From assembly GCF_000759345.1 (NCBI RefSeq), contig NZ_JPZL01000001.1:372001-436000 (forward strand): a DNA stretch of 64,000 nt, in the 5' to 3' direction. The notes beneath the pieces were generated by a model. The model had not been told where the DNA came from, searched no databases, and saw only the letters and a program-made list of their open reading frames with translations. This DNA is from Litchfieldella xinjiangensis. GTDB taxonomy: Bacteria > Pseudomonadota > Gammaproteobacteria > Pseudomonadales > Halomonadaceae. Every line of letters starts with the position of its first letter. Positions within the stretch are counted from its first letter, which is position 1. Shown piece after piece: positions 9,959 to 19,606 of the stretch. The translations under genes and the position numbers were made by a program.

Positions 9959-11542
9959 ATGCCCATGATCTCGGTACTCTCATCTCTGCGCATTCGGTTC
10001 ATGCTGGCGTTGGGAGGCGTGCTTTGTCTGGCGTTGCTGGCGCTTGCGCTGATTGCGCGGTATCAGGTCACACCCATCCTGCTCGCCGACGAGAGCCAGT
10101 TCGCTACCGCAGAACTGGATCGTGCCGAACGGGCCTTTGCCAGCGAATCCAGTCACATGCAGCGACTGGTCGAGGACTGGTCCTACTGGGACGATACCTA
10201 CGAATTCGTGCAAGGCGAACGTCCTGAGTACATCGACTCCAACCTCTACGATACGACACTCGAGACACTCGATCTGCAGTTGATGGCCTTCTTCAATATC
10301 CGACTCCAACCCCACCGTATCGTCGGCTTCGACCGAGATGGCGCATATCATTCCTGTGCAGGCGTCTCAGAAGAATGCACATGGGCCTCGGAGATGATCG
10401 AACAGATCACTGCACAGATCGAAGCGCTGGAAGAAGGGACCCATACCTGGTTGATGACTTATCCCCGCCTGGCAATGGTGGGGCTGTCGCCTGTCTACAA
10501 GAGTAACGAAGACTCACCCGCTGCCGGTTGGCTGGCCATGGTCAGGCCGCTTTCCGCTAACTGGATCGACGGGTTGCGCGAAACCACCGGCATCGATCTT
10601 TCCTTGACCACCCATGAAGCCGATATTTCACTGCTCGAGGAGACCCTCGAGCGCTTGTCCCCCAGCGAAATGCGTGCCGGACGCTTTCTGGATGCCGTCC
10701 CCCCCAGTCATATGCTGCGCCTGGAAGCGGTGCTACCCCGCCAGCGCTATCAGGCCAACTTGGAAACATTCAAGTTCGCGCTTTACTGGACCGGCATCGT
10801 ACTGGTCATCACGCTGGTGGTCGTGCTGTTCCTTCTCGAACGCATGGTTCTTGGGCCGCTACGCCGTTTTGCAGCGTTCACCCAAAAGCTGCAATCGCAG
10901 GATTCGACGACGACCCCAAGCGATCTTCTGGCCCGCCAGGACGAAATCGGCACCTTGGCACGGGAGTTTCACCAGCTTCGCGACCATCAGCAGCGCCAAC
11001 AGAAGCTGCTCCTCGATCTTTCCCAGCACGATCACCTCACCGGGCTGGCCAACCGCCGCCTGTACGATGAGCGCCTAGCCCAGACACTCCAGGGCGCTCG
11101 CTTCAAAGGCGCCTGCGTTTCGGTGCTGATGGTCGATGTCGATCATTTCAAGGCCTACAACGACCACTATGGACATCCAGCCGGCGATGAGTGTCTGATC
11201 GTGCTGGCGCGCTGCATGGAACAGTGCTTCGATCAGGCAGGCCAGCTTGTGGCACGCACGGGAGGCGAGGAATTCAGCGCACTCTTGCCCAAGAGCGACA
11301 TGTTCGAGGCGACGCAACAAGCTGAAGCGCTGCGCGCCGCCATTGAGGCATTGGGCTTGCCCCATGTCATGTCGCAAGTACAGCCGGTCGTGACTGTCAG
11401 CGTTGGCGTGGCGACTTTCAGGCCCGGCCGAGGTCATACCGAGATCGCCCCTTCCCAGATGATGCGTCAGGCCGACGAAGCGCTGTATGCCGCAAAGCAA
11501 GCTGGGCGCAACCGTGTATATCACCAACATGCAGAAGCCTGA
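9959..11542 (+). CDS. CHASE4-HAMP-GGDEF diguanylate cyclase
   Basis: A 527-residue inner-membrane c-di-GMP synthase. An N-terminal membrane segment (about 12-34), a periplasmic CHASE4-type sensor (WSYWDDTYEF, about 45-270), a second membrane segment (about 275-300), a HAMP linker and a C-terminal GGDEF domain (about 355-520) follow in order. The active-site loop is GGEEF near residue 435 with intact metal-binding DVDHFK. The inhibitory I-site (RxxD, nine residues before the GG) reads QAGQ, so product feedback inhibition is probably absent. The ATG at 9959 is not preceded by a convincing Shine-Dalgarno. No EAL domain or partner gene is adjacent. Confidence 0.92.
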   Translation: MPMISVLSSLRIRFMLALGGVLCLALLALALIARYQVTPILLADESQFATAELDRAERAFASESSHMQRLVEDWSYWDDTYEFVQGERPEYIDSNLYDTTLETLDLQLMAFFNIRLQPHRIVGFDRDGAYHSCAGVSEECTWASEMIEQITAQIEALEEGTHTWLMTYPRLAMVGLSPVYKSNEDSPAAGWLAMVRPLSANWIDGLRETTGIDLSLTTHEADISLLEETLERLSPSEMRAGRFLDAVPPSHMLRLEAVLPRQRYQANLETFKFALYWTGIVLVITLVVVLFLLERMVLGPLRRFAAFTQKLQSQDSTTTPSDLLARQDEIGTLAREFHQLRDHQQRQQKLLLDLSQHDHLTGLANRRLYDERLAQTLQGARFKGACVSVLMVDVDHFKAYNDHYGHPAGDECLIVLARCMEQCFDQAGQLVARTGGEEFSALLPKSDMFEATQQAEALRAAIEALGLPHVMSQVQPVVTVSVGVATFRPGRGHTEIAPSQMMRQADEALYAAKQAGRNRVYHQHAEA

Positions 11543-11543
11543 C

Positions 11544-11573
11544 CTGACGCCAGGGGGGTCGTGGGCGTATAAT
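11544..11573 (+). promoter_or_regulatory. probable sigma-70 promoter of the rsx operon
   Basis: CTGACG (11544-11549) and a perfect TATAAT (11568-11573) are 18 bases apart, ending 34 bases before the rsxA start. Found by inspection only; the -35 matches four of six consensus positions. Confidence 0.5.
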
Positions 11574-11607
11574 CGCTGCCCACCCAACGGCCAGGCCAAC
11601 GGCTACG

Positions 11608-12189
11608 ATGACCGATTTTTTCCTGATCCTCGTCAGCACGGCGCTCGTCAATAACTTCGTGCTCGTACAGTTTCTCGGCTTGTGCCCTTTCATGGGCGTC
11701 TCGAACAAGCTGGAATCGGCCATGGGTATGGCGATGGCGACGACATTCGTGCTCACGTTGTCCTCGGTGGCGAGTCATCTCGTATATCATGGCCTGCTCG
11801 CCCCGCTGAACCTCGAGTACCTCAGGATCATCGCCTTCATCGTGGTCATTGCTGGCGTGGTCCAGTTCACCGAAATGATGGTTCGCAAGACCAGCCCCCT
11901 CTTGCACCAGGTGCTGGGAATATTCCTGCCGTTGATCACCACAAACTGCGCCGTCCTGGGGGTGGCTCTGCTATCGCTCAATCGCGAATCGACATTCATG
12001 GAAGCCACTATCTACGGCTTTGGCGCAGCGCTCGGCTTTTCTCTGGTGCTGGTCCTGTTTGCCGCCATGCGTGAACGCATCGCCGTGGCCGATGTGCCGC
12101 GCCCCTTTCGTGGCGCCGCCATCGCCATGATCACGGCCAGCCTGATGTCGCTGGCCTTCATGGGCTTCACCGGCCTGGTGCAAGTCTGA
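11608..12189 (+). CDS. rsxA: Rnf/Rsx electron transport complex subunit A
   Basis: A 193-residue integral membrane subunit, the same length as E. coli RsxA, with six predicted membrane helices and the family signatures [16 protein letters not shown] near the N-terminus and [12 protein letters not shown] in the middle; the conserved Cys residues with RsxE are thought to hold an intramembrane iron-sulfur centre. The Rnf complex couples electron flow between ferredoxin and NAD to Na+ or H+ movement; in E. coli the Rsx version keeps SoxR reduced. First gene of rsxABCDGE-nth. Confidence 0.97.
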   Translation: MTDFFLILVSTALVNNFVLVQFLGLCPFMGVSNKLESAMGMAMATTFVLTLSSVASHLVYHGLLAPLNLEYLRIIAFIVVIAGVVQFTEMMVRKTSPLLHQVLGIFLPLITTNCAVLGVALLSLNRESTFMEATIYGFGAALGFSLVLVLFAAMRERIAVADVPRPFRGAAIAMITASLMSLAFMGFTGLVQV

Positions 12190-12229
12190 TTCGTACGATC
12201 CGGGTTCCAAGTGACGTTTCTGGAGTGAC

Positions 12230-12871
12230 ATGTTCGAGGTAATTGCCGACAACGGGATTTTGGCTGCCATCGTCGCCCTGGTGGTGCTGGCTGCCGGCTT
12301 TGGCGCGCTGCTGGGCTTCGCCGGCGAGCGCTTTCGCGTCGAGGGCGACCCGGTCGTCGAGCGCATCGATGCGCTACTGCCACAGACCCAGTGCGGGCAG
12401 TGCGGCTATCCCGGTTGTCGCCCCTACGCCGAGGCAATTAATCAGGGTGACGAGATCAATAAATGCCCCCCGGGGGGTGATACCACCATCGAAGCGCTGG
12501 CCGACCTGTTGGGGCGCGAGCCCAAGCCCCTCGATGGCGAAGCCCAGCAGAGCCCCAAGGTGGCTTACATTCGAGAAGCCGAGTGTATCGGGTGTACCAA
12601 GTGCATTCAGGCCTGCCCGGTGGATGCCATTCTCGGCGCAGCCAAGCACATGCATACCGTGATCGTGGACGAATGCACCGGTTGCGATCTCTGTGTGGAT
12701 CCGTGCCCTGTCGATTGCATTGATATGCTGCCCCGTCCGCGTTCGCTCGACGAGTGGCACTGGCCGCAGCCAGCCGGGCCGGGCTTGCCTCAACAGGCCA
12801 CTTCACTGTCGCTCATCGCCAGCGACCGCCAACTCAGCGAAGACAGGCGTAGCCAACGAGGCGCGGCATGA
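12230..12871 (+). CDS. rsxB: Rnf/Rsx complex iron-sulfur subunit B
   Basis: A 213-residue ferredoxin-like subunit. It has an N-terminal membrane anchor (about 8-28), the Fe-S domain with CGQCGYPGC and a following Cys in NKCPPGG (about 58-82), then two 4Fe-4S ferredoxin motifs ([12 protein letters not shown] and [12 protein letters not shown], about 116-165). The role is electron transfer from RsxC to the membrane subunits. It is about 20 residues longer than the E. coli protein because of a Gln/Ser/Arg-rich tail. Its end overlaps the rsxC start by four bases (ATGA), implying coupled translation. Confidence 0.96.
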   Translation: MFEVIADNGILAAIVALVVLAAGFGALLGFAGERFRVEGDPVVERIDALLPQTQCGQCGYPGCRPYAEAINQGDEINKCPPGGDTTIEALADLLGREPKPLDGEAQQSPKVAYIREAECIGCTKCIQACPVDAILGAAKHMHTVIVDECTGCDLCVDPCPVDCIDMLPRPRSLDEWHWPQPAGPGLPQQATSLSLIASDRQLSEDRRSQRGAA

Positions 12872-14595
12872 CCCGCAGCTTTGATTTCCCCGGGGGGATC
12901 TTCCCACCTGAACGCAAGATCATCTCGACGCGTCAGCTCTTGAGGGAAGCGGCACTGCCAACACGCGTGGTGCTGCCGCTCGATCAGCACATTGGCCAGG
13001 CCGCCGAACCTTGCGTCCGGGTCGGACAGGCAGTGAAGACCGGCGAGCCGGTGGCGATCGGCCAAGGCATGCTGACCGCCGACCTGCATGCCAGCATCAC
13101 GGGCACCGTGACCGCCATCGAGGCGTGTCCGATTCCCCACCCTTCGCAGGGGCGCTACCTGGCGGTGGTGATCGAGCGCGATCCTGACGCCCCCGAAACC
13201 TGGCAGCGAATGCCCGCCCTTGATTGGCGCAGTGCCGATAGCGACACCTTGACCGAGCGACTGACCCGTTCCGGTGTAGTCGGCCTTGGCGGCGCGGGCT
13301 TTCCCACCCAGATCAAGGCCCGCGTTCATGAACGCCACCGAATCGACACGCTGATCGTCAACGCCGCCGAATGCGAGCCCTATATCACCGCCGACGACCT
13401 GCTGCTGCGCACCTATCCGCAGGAGGTTCTCGACGGGGCGCGCCTGCTCGCCAGACTCGCCGGGGCCGAGCGTATCCTGGTCGGTATCGAGGACAACAAG
13501 CCGGAAGCCATCGCGGCCCTGCAGGCGGCTCTGGCCGATTCGAGCCCTGAGCGCGATACCTGTCCCATCGAGATCAGGGTCGTCACGACACGTTACCCCA
13601 GTGGGGGCGAAAAGCAGCTCATCAAACGCCTGCTCGACCGTGAGGTGCCCAGTGGCGGCCTGCCCGCTGACATCGGAGTGCTGTGCCACAACCCGGGCAC
13701 GCTGCGCGCCACACTACAGGCGGTACGTGACGGCCAGCCGCTGGTATCGCGTATCGTCACACTGACCGGAGAGGCCTTGGCGCACCCTGGTAATGTCGAA
13801 GCCAGGCTCGGCACGCCGATTCACTCGCTACTCGAGGAGGCGGGCCTTAAGGAGCGCGAACTCGGCCAACTGTTGATGGGCGGGCCATTGATGGGATTCC
13901 CGCTGGCCTCCACGGCGCTACCGATCGTCAAGACGACCAACTGCCTGGTCGCCGCGACGCGAACGGAGCTCCCCCCACCGCCAGTCGAGCAGCCCTGCAT
14001 CCGTTGCGGGGCCTGCGAGGAGGTGTGTCCGGCGTCGCTGTTACCTCAACAGCTCTACTGGTTCGCCCGCGGCCGAGAGCACGACAAGGCCCAGCTATTC
14101 AACCTGTTCGACTGTATCGAGTGCGGTGCCTGTGCCTATGTCTGCCCCAGTCATATTCCGCTCGTACAGTATTATCGGGCCACAAAGGGGGAAATACGGG
14201 CGCATCGCCTCGAAGCGCAACGTGCCGAACACGCCCGGCATCGCTTCGAGTTTCGCCAGGCCCGCATCGAGCGTGAAGCGGCCGAGAAGGAAGCCAGGCG
14301 ACAGGCCCGGGCCAAGGCGGCAAGTCGTGTAACCGCTCATAACGCGGAGGCCGAACCGAGCCCTCGTGGCAAGCCGGCACTAGGGCCCGATTCCAAGGAG
14401 CAGCTCAAGCAGCTTCGTATCGCCCAGGCTGCCGCCAAGGCATCGCTGCGCAAGGCCGAAAAAGCGCTCGCCCGTGCCGGCGAGAGCGGTAACGACGATA
14501 CCGCAGACCTGGAAGTGCAGGTCGCCACGGCCCAGGAGAATCTGCAAGCCATCGAGACCCGACTGGCCAGTGCCAAGGAAGCCTCTTCCACATGA
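12868..14595 (+). CDS. rsxC: Rnf/Rsx complex subunit C (NADH-binding, iron-sulfur)
   Basis: A 575-residue peripheral subunit. The N-terminal biotinyl-like and NADH/FMN-binding region includes [12 protein letters not shown] near residue 145 and the NAAECEPY motif near 170; two 4Fe-4S clusters follow ([12 protein letters not shown] near 375 and [12 protein letters not shown] near 414). The last 130 residues are an Ala/Arg/Glu/Lys-rich helix. This tail is much shorter than in E. coli (740 residues), where it is a long repeat-rich extension; the tail is variable across the family. It overlaps rsxB and rsxD by four bases each. Confidence 0.96.
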   Translation: MTRSFDFPGGIFPPERKIISTRQLLREAALPTRVVLPLDQHIGQAAEPCVRVGQAVKTGEPVAIGQGMLTADLHASITGTVTAIEACPIPHPSQGRYLAVVIERDPDAPETWQRMPALDWRSADSDTLTERLTRSGVVGLGGAGFPTQIKARVHERHRIDTLIVNAAECEPYITADDLLLRTYPQEVLDGARLLARLAGAERILVGIEDNKPEAIAALQAALADSSPERDTCPIEIRVVTTRYPSGGEKQLIKRLLDREVPSGGLPADIGVLCHNPGTLRATLQAVRDGQPLVSRIVTLTGEALAHPGNVEARLGTPIHSLLEEAGLKERELGQLLMGGPLMGFPLASTALPIVKTTNCLVAATRTELPPPPVEQPCIRCGACEEVCPASLLPQQLYWFARGREHDKAQLFNLFDCIECGACAYVCPSHIPLVQYYRATKGEIRAHRLEAQRAEHARHRFEFRQARIEREAAEKEARRQARAKAASRVTAHNAEAEPSPRGKPALGPDSKEQLKQLRIAQAAAKASLRKAEKALARAGESGNDDTADLEVQVATAQENLQAIETRLASAKEASST

Positions 14596-15671
14596 GCCTC
14601 ATGCATGCCAGTACGGCCCCCACCCGTCGGCCTACCGCCTCAGGAACGCTCATGGGCTGGGTGCTGGTCGCCACCTTCCCCGGCATCCTCATGCTGACCT
14701 GGCATTTCGGCTGGGGGGTCATCACCAATGTAGTGACTGCCGCAGGGTTGGCGGTGGGACTCGAAGCACTGATGGTCCGCTTGCGAGGCCGAGCGCCGCT
14801 GGTCGCACTTCGCGATAACAGCGCCCTGCTCAGCGGCGTGCTGCTTGGCATATCGCTGCCGCCGGGATCGGCCTGGTGGTTGATCCTGGTCGGTACCGTG
14901 GCGGCCATAGTCGTCGCCAAGCACCTGTTCGGCGGGCTGGGACAGAATCCGTTCAACCCGGCCATGGTGGGCTACGCCCTGCTATTGATCTCGTTTCCGG
15001 TAGCGATGACGCAGTGGCTTTCCCCGCAGGGCCTGTTCGGTCCCGAGGCGCTGTCGCTGGGGGATGTCCTGGTTCGCTGGGCAGGGTTGGCCGAGGCCTC
15101 GTCTCTGGACAGCATGAGCGGTGCCACGCCGCTGGACGCCTTCAAGCACAAGCCCGAGGCCGTCATGGCGAGCGAGTTCTGGGCCAGCGATCCGCTCCCC
15201 GCAGGGTCCTTGGCAGCGTGGCGCAGCGTGGCGCTGGCCTGGCTGGCCGGTGGCGCGTTGCTGCTCTATAAGCGGCTCATCACTTGGCATATCCCGATCG
15301 CCATGTTGGGTGCCATGTTGGTGCTCACCACCCTGCTCTATGCCATCGACCCCAGCCATTACGGCTCCCCCCTCTTCCATCTTCTTGGCGGTGCCGCCCT
15401 ATTCGGTGCCTTCTTCATCGCCACCGATCCGGTGAGTGCCGCCACCAGCCGCAAGGGCAAGCTCTACTACGGTGCGGCCATCGGCATTCTGGTGATGCTG
15501 ATTCGCTCCGCGGGGGCCTACCCCGATGCGGTCGCCTTTGCCGTATTGCTGATGAATTTCGCCGTGCCTTTCATCGATTACTACACCCAGCCACGCACCT
15601 ATGGGCATGCCGCGCCGCAGCGCGGCATTCGACTCGATCCTATCGATGACGATCAGGAGCGATTGCCATGA
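14592..15671 (+). CDS. rsxD: Rnf/Rsx complex subunit D (covalent FMN)
   Basis: A 359-residue integral membrane protein with about ten helices, homologous to NqrB. The SGATPLDA segment (near residue 180) contains the Thr that in this family carries FMN through a phosphoester bond. FGGLGQNPFNPAM near 115 is another family signature. It forms the membrane electron and ion pathway with RsxA, RsxE and RsxG. Four-base overlaps with rsxC and rsxG indicate translational coupling. Confidence 0.96.
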   Translation: MSLMHASTAPTRRPTASGTLMGWVLVATFPGILMLTWHFGWGVITNVVTAAGLAVGLEALMVRLRGRAPLVALRDNSALLSGVLLGISLPPGSAWWLILVGTVAAIVVAKHLFGGLGQNPFNPAMVGYALLLISFPVAMTQWLSPQGLFGPEALSLGDVLVRWAGLAEASSLDSMSGATPLDAFKHKPEAVMASEFWASDPLPAGSLAAWRSVALAWLAGGALLLYKRLITWHIPIAMLGAMLVLTTLLYAIDPSHYGSPLFHLLGGAALFGAFFIATDPVSAATSRKGKLYYGAAIGILVMLIRSAGAYPDAVAFAVLLMNFAVPFIDYYTQPRTYGHAAPQRGIRLDPIDDDQERLP

Positions 15672-16327
15672 ACGGGCCACGTCCAGTTCTGGAGAGCATG
15701 TGGCGGGGCGCCCTCGGCCTGGGACTGTTCGCTATCGTCACTGCCGGCGTCGTTTCAGGCACCCGCGCCCTGACCGCCGAGCGCATCGCCGAGAATCGCC
15801 TGGAAAGCCAGTACCGCGTGCTCGAAGAGGTGTTGCCGGAGGCGTTGGCGCAAGTCGACGTCGAGCAACTGCTTGCCAATACCGCGACACTCCCCGCTAG
15901 CGAGGCGCTGGGCCAACCCGATGCGTTCACGGTATGGCGGGCGGGCCAGGGCGAGGCGCAAGTGGCCATACTGCCGGTGGTGGCGCGTGATGGCTACAGC
16001 GGCGACATCGCGCTATTGGTCGGCATCGATCGACAACGTCATGTCACCGGGGTCCGGGTCATTCGGCATCAGGAGACGCCTGGCCTGGGCGACAAGATCG
16101 AACGGCGCAAGAGCGACTGGGTCGAATCCTTCGAAGGTCGTTCGCTGGGCGATCCCGCCCCAGAGCGCTGGACTGTCGGCAAGCAAGGCGGCGAGTTCGA
16201 TGCGTTCACTGGCGCCACGGTCACGCCACGTGCCGTAATCGGTGCCGTACGGCGTAGCCTTGAGTTCAGCGCCGAGCATCATGCTTTGCTCTTCGACATC
16301 CCAGAAAACGAGGAGGGAACACCGTGA
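15668..16327 (+). CDS. rsxG: Rnf/Rsx complex subunit G (covalent FMN)
   Basis: A 219-residue protein with one N-terminal membrane helix (about 13-35) and a periplasmic FMN-binding domain. The FMN attachment motif is [11 protein letters not shown] (Thr near residue 182), homologous to NqrC. The GxGDKIE segment ([10 protein letters not shown], near 140) is also typical. It transfers electrons on the outer face of the complex. The stop overlaps the rsxE start by four bases. Confidence 0.96.
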   Translation: MNGPRPVLESMWRGALGLGLFAIVTAGVVSGTRALTAERIAENRLESQYRVLEEVLPEALAQVDVEQLLANTATLPASEALGQPDAFTVWRAGQGEAQVAILPVVARDGYSGDIALLVGIDRQRHVTGVRVIRHQETPGLGDKIERRKSDWVESFEGRSLGDPAPERWTVGKQGGEFDAFTGATVTPRAVIGAVRRSLEFSAEHHALLFDIPENEEGTP

Positions 16328-17028
16328 GCCAGTTCAATACCTTGGCCCGCGATGGCCTGTGGTCCAACAATCCCGCGCTGGTTCAAATGCTGGGCCTTTG
16401 CCCGCTTTTGGCTGTGACCAGCAGTGTGGTCAATGCGCTGGGTCTAGGGCTCGCCACGCTCCTGGTGCTGGTCGGCTCGAACGTCTCGGTCTCGTTGATC
16501 CGCCGCCACGTCGCGAATCACTTGCGGCTACCCGCGTTCGTCATGATCATTGCTGCCTTCGTGACCTGTGCCGATCTTCTCATGCAAGCCTATACCTTCG
16601 AGCTTCATCAGATCCTGGGTATCTTCATTCCATTGATTGTTACCAATTGCGCCATCCTCGGACGGGCCGATGCTTTCGCTTCCAAACAGCCCCTGCTGCC
16701 CTCCGCCACCGACGGTCTGATGATGGGTCTGGGCTTCGGCGGGGTATTGATCGTGCTGGGTGGTTTACGCGAGTTGTTCGGCCAGGGCACGCTATTTGCC
16801 AATCTCGACCTGCTGTTGGGCCCGGTCGCCGAGCGCTGGCAATTGACGCTATTTGCCAAATACGATTTCCTGTTTTTGGTGCTTCCGCCGGGCGCCTTCT
16901 TCGCGACCGGCCTGCTGATCGCACTCAAGAACGTCATCGACGCACGCCTGGAACAGCGGCGCCGGCAACAGATGACTGACAAGCCGAGAGAGAGCCGCCG
17001 CGTTCGCGTCACCGGCACGATACGATAA
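16324..17028 (+). CDS. rsxE: Rnf/Rsx electron transport complex subunit E
   Basis: A 234-residue membrane subunit (E. coli 231), paralogous to Rsx[18 protein letters not shown] near the N-terminus and [13 protein letters not shown] in the middle keep the Cys residues of the intramembrane cluster. It starts with GTG inside the rsxG stop, preceded by GGAGGGAAC. Six hydrophobic segments are visible. The C-terminal 25 residues are basic and cytoplasmic. It is the last subunit gene, nine bases before nth. Confidence 0.96.
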   Translation: MSQFNTLARDGLWSNNPALVQMLGLCPLLAVTSSVVNALGLGLATLLVLVGSNVSVSLIRRHVANHLRLPAFVMIIAAFVTCADLLMQAYTFELHQILGIFIPLIVTNCAILGRADAFASKQPLLPSATDGLMMGLGFGGVLIVLGGLRELFGQGTLFANLDLLLGPVAERWQLTLFAKYDFLFLVLPPGAFFATGLLIALKNVIDARLEQRRRQQMTDKPRESRRVRVTGTIR

Positions 17029-17037
17029 CGGACCCCC

Positions 17038-17676
17038 ATGAACGTCCAGAAACGCCACGAGATATTTGCCCGCCTGCGCGAGCACATGCCTGAACCAACG
17101 ACCGAATTGCACTGGTCGACGCCCTTCGAGTTACTCGCTGCCGTGCTCCTCTCGGCCCAGGCCACCGATGTGGGCGTCAACAAGGCCACGGCACGCCTTT
17201 TCCCGGTCGCCAATACCCCCCAAGGCATCATCGATTTGGGCATCGATGGGCTAAAGGAACACATCAGGACGATCGGCCTTTACAACACCAAGGCCGAAAA
17301 CCTGATGAAAACCTGTCGCATCCTGGTCGAAAACTACAATGGTGAGGTTCCCCAGACACGCAAGGCACTCGAATCGCTGCCCGGCGTGGGCCGCAAGACG
17401 GCCAATGTGATCCTCAACACCGCCTTCGGACAGCCGACCATCGCCGTGGACACCCATATCTATCGGGTTTCCAACCGCACACGCATCGCCCCGGGCAAGG
17501 ATGTCATCGAGGTGGAGAAGAAGCTGATGCGTCATGTCCCGCGGGAATTTCGCCACGATGCTCATCACTGGCTGATCCTGCATGGCCGTTATACATGCGT
17601 GGCGCGCAAGCCACGCTGTGGCAGCTGCGTCATCGAGGATCTCTGCGAATATCCCGACAAGGTCGATATCGCCTAA
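17038..17676 (+). CDS. nth: endonuclease III
   Basis: A 212-residue DNA glycosylase/AP lyase (E. coli 211) that removes oxidised pyrimidines. The helix-hairpin-helix LPGVGRKTANVIL (catalytic Lys near residue 120) and the Asp of AVDTHIYRVSNR (near 138) are intact, and the C-terminal 4Fe-4S loop reads C-x6-C-x2-C-x5-C (CVARKPRCGSCVIEDLC). The link to rsxE is the conserved gammaproteobacterial order and the nine-base gap implies co-transcription. Confidence 0.97.
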   Translation: MNVQKRHEIFARLREHMPEPTTELHWSTPFELLAAVLLSAQATDVGVNKATARLFPVANTPQGIIDLGIDGLKEHIRTIGLYNTKAENLMKTCRILVENYNGEVPQTRKALESLPGVGRKTANVILNTAFGQPTIAVDTHIYRVSNRTRIAPGKDVIEVEKKLMRHVPREFRHDAHHWLILHGRYTCVARKPRCGSCVIEDLCEYPDKVDIA

Positions 17677-17735
17677 GCTCGATGAGCGTGGCAGGATGAG
17701 ACCAACAATAACAATCCGCTTCCAGGCTAACGGCC

Positions 17736-18815
17736 ATGCATATACACGACCGCCCCATCGATGAGCGCATCGACTGGCTAATGACACTCTCGCGCGAGCA
17801 CGCCGCGACCTATTGCAGCCCCTCCGCCTGGCTGGCGCGAGAGCGTTACCTGGCCAATCACCCGACCCGCATCGTGGTGATGAAATGCATGGATGGGCGC
17901 ATCCATATTCCACACGCCACCCGAACACCGCTCGGCATCATCCGCCCTTTCCGAAACCTGGGTGGAATCTTCCACCTGGGATGGCCCTACCTCGGCGAGA
18001 TGCTGGCCGATACCGTCGCCGAGGCCACCCGGGCGGGCAACGCGGTCCTGATGATCATCACCTACCACTTTTCCCGCGGAGAGCGCCTGCGGGGATGTGC
18101 CGGTTTTCAGTGCGATAGCCAGGCCGCCCTGGCCCACGCCTATGAAATCCGTGCGCAGGCCCAGTCACTGTTTGGCGAGAATCATCGCCAGGTTTATCCC
18201 CTGGTCTGCGGCTTCGAGACCGACAGCGACGGCCTGATCGTCCATGGAGCGGATGACGCCCTTCTCGACATGACGACGCTCAGCCTCGACGATGCGGCGA
18301 GTCTCGGACACCGGCTGGTCAGCCTATGCCCCGACATGCCGGCCGATGTACGTCGTGACCTGCTGCCCTTGCTGGAAGGCAACCTCGCCCACGTGGCCGC
18401 CTTGCGCCACCAGCCTCGCGAACTGGATATCGAGCATCGTGAATGGGCCGTCTGCGTGGGGCGTGGTTTCGACTTCTTGCATGTCCCCAACACGGCACTC
18501 ATTGTGGGCCCCTACAGCCCTGACCTCGCGGAGCCGATCGGTACTGCCGCGACCATCATTGCCAGTAACATGCAGGCCGGACGCATACCGGACGATGGCT
18601 TCATGCTGTTGGCGTCCACGCCATATCAGGAGCCTGGTGTCGACCGGGCACGTGCGGAGCTCAAGTCCCGCTTCCTCTCAGATTTCGCCCGTGACGTGAT
18701 TCGCCGGGATCACCCGAAACTCTCCCAGCGCATGGTACGGTGTACGGCCGTGGTGCACTGGCCAACGCGTCGCCTGGAGGTTCTCGAGACTTTCACACCG
18801 CGTCACGGCGTATAG
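17736..18815 (+). CDS. free-standing CsoSCA-like (carboxysome shell carbonic anhydrase family) protein
   Basis: A 359-residue soluble protein without a signal. It carries a beta-carbonic-anhydrase zinc pattern: KCMDGR (Cys51, Asp53, Arg55), then His111 in TYHFS and Cys121 in RGCAGF. The spacing and surrounding text match what I recall of CsoS3/CsoSCA: a CxDGR motif, a YHxS...GCA segment about 60 residues later, then an Ala-rich helix and a strand resembling GxxTDxDxxxVHxxD, here GFETDSDGLIVHGAD. CsoSCA hydrates or dehydrates CO2/bicarbonate inside alpha-carboxysomes, but no shell, RuBisCO or bicarbonate-transporter gene is nearby. It lies between nth and a YdcF-family gene. Carbonic anhydrase activity is inferred, not shown. 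Confidence 0.72.
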   Translation: MHIHDRPIDERIDWLMTLSREHAATYCSPSAWLARERYLANHPTRIVVMKCMDGRIHIPHATRTPLGIIRPFRNLGGIFHLGWPYLGEMLADTVAEATRAGNAVLMIITYHFSRGERLRGCAGFQCDSQAALAHAYEIRAQAQSLFGENHRQVYPLVCGFETDSDGLIVHGADDALLDMTTLSLDDAASLGHRLVSLCPDMPADVRRDLLPLLEGNLAHVAALRHQPRELDIEHREWAVCVGRGFDFLHVPNTALIVGPYSPDLAEPIGTAATIIASNMQAGRIPDDGFMLLASTPYQEPGVDRARAELKSRFLSDFARDVIRRDHPKLSQRMVRCTAVVHWPTRRLEVLETFTPRHGV

Positions 18816-18856
18816 CTCGACAGCGTTCTGCACATCCGTATTCAAGGTGAAATCGT

Positions 18857-19606
18857 GTGATCTGGCTGAAAACCCTGCTGTTGCCCCCCTTGGCCAACGT
18901 CATCCTCGCGGTGCTGGGCGCCCTGCTCTGGCGTCGCATGCCTTGGGTGGGCATACCGCTGGTCGTTCTCGGGCTACTGGGGCTGCTATGGTTGGCAACG
19001 CCTGCAGCCAGCCATTGGCTGCGCCAAGGGCTGGAGCCGTATCCACCCTTGCGCAAAGAGGACTTGGCACGGATCGAGGCCATCGTCATCCTGGGTGGTG
19101 GCCGTGATTTCGACAATCCCGAATTCGGTTGGGACGATACCCCGAGCAACGCCACCTGGCGGAGGCTGGCTTACGGCGCCAAGCTGCATCGAGATGGCCA
19201 GTGGCCCATCTTGGTCAGCGGGGGACGAGTGCATGGTGAATCCATGGCCGAAGCCGAGCTGATGGCGCGCGCACTCGAAGATGTGTTTGGTATCCCGGTG
19301 AAGTGGCGAGAGACCCAAAGCCGCAATACCCTGGAAAACGCCCGCTTCAGTGCCGATCTATTGCGAGACGCGGGGATCCAACGCATTGCACTGGTCTCTC
19401 AGGCCTGGCACCTGCCGCGTGCCGTCCCCGTATTTCGCCAGGCCGGTTTGGATGTCATGCCAGCCCCCACCGAGTTCACCAGTCCGCCCCCGGCAGGTCT
19501 ACGCGCCTGGCTCCCTCGGGCCTACCATTTACGACACAGCGCTCGCGCCCTGGAAGAGTGGCTGGGTCGGGCCGCCTATGCGCTGCGTAACCGAATCCAC
19601 CGTTAA
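18857..19606 (+). CDS. YdcF/ElyC family membrane protein (DUF218)
   Basis: A 249-residue protein with two N-terminal hydrophobic segments (about 5-25 and 30-52) and a periplasmic DUF218 domain: ILGGGRD near residue 76, ILVSGG near 117, the E-x2-S-x-NTxEN motif (ETQSRNTLEN) near 153, and VSQAWHLPRA near 177. E. coli ElyC and SanA of this family affect envelope integrity and undecaprenyl-phosphate-linked steps. The GTG start at 18857 follows CAAGGTGA. It converges with the glutathione transferase gene, the two stop codons sharing the bases TAA/TTA. Confidence 0.85.
   Translation: MIWLKTLLLPPLANVILAVLGALLWRRMPWVGIPLVVLGLLGLLWLATPAASHWLRQGLEPYPPLRKEDLARIEAIVILGGGRDFDNPEFGWDDTPSNATWRRLAYGAKLHRDGQWPILVSGGRVHGESMAEAELMARALEDVFGIPVKWRETQSRNTLENARFSADLLRDAGIQRIALVSQAWHLPRAVPVFRQAGLDVMPAPTEFTSPPPAGLRAWLPRAYHLRHSARALEEWLGRAAYALRNRIHR

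Noticed and set aside
17736-18815. An alpha-carboxysome operon
   Set aside because: Only the carbonic-anhydrase-like gene is present; the neighbours are nth and a YdcF-family gene, with no shell, CsoS2 or RuBisCO genes.
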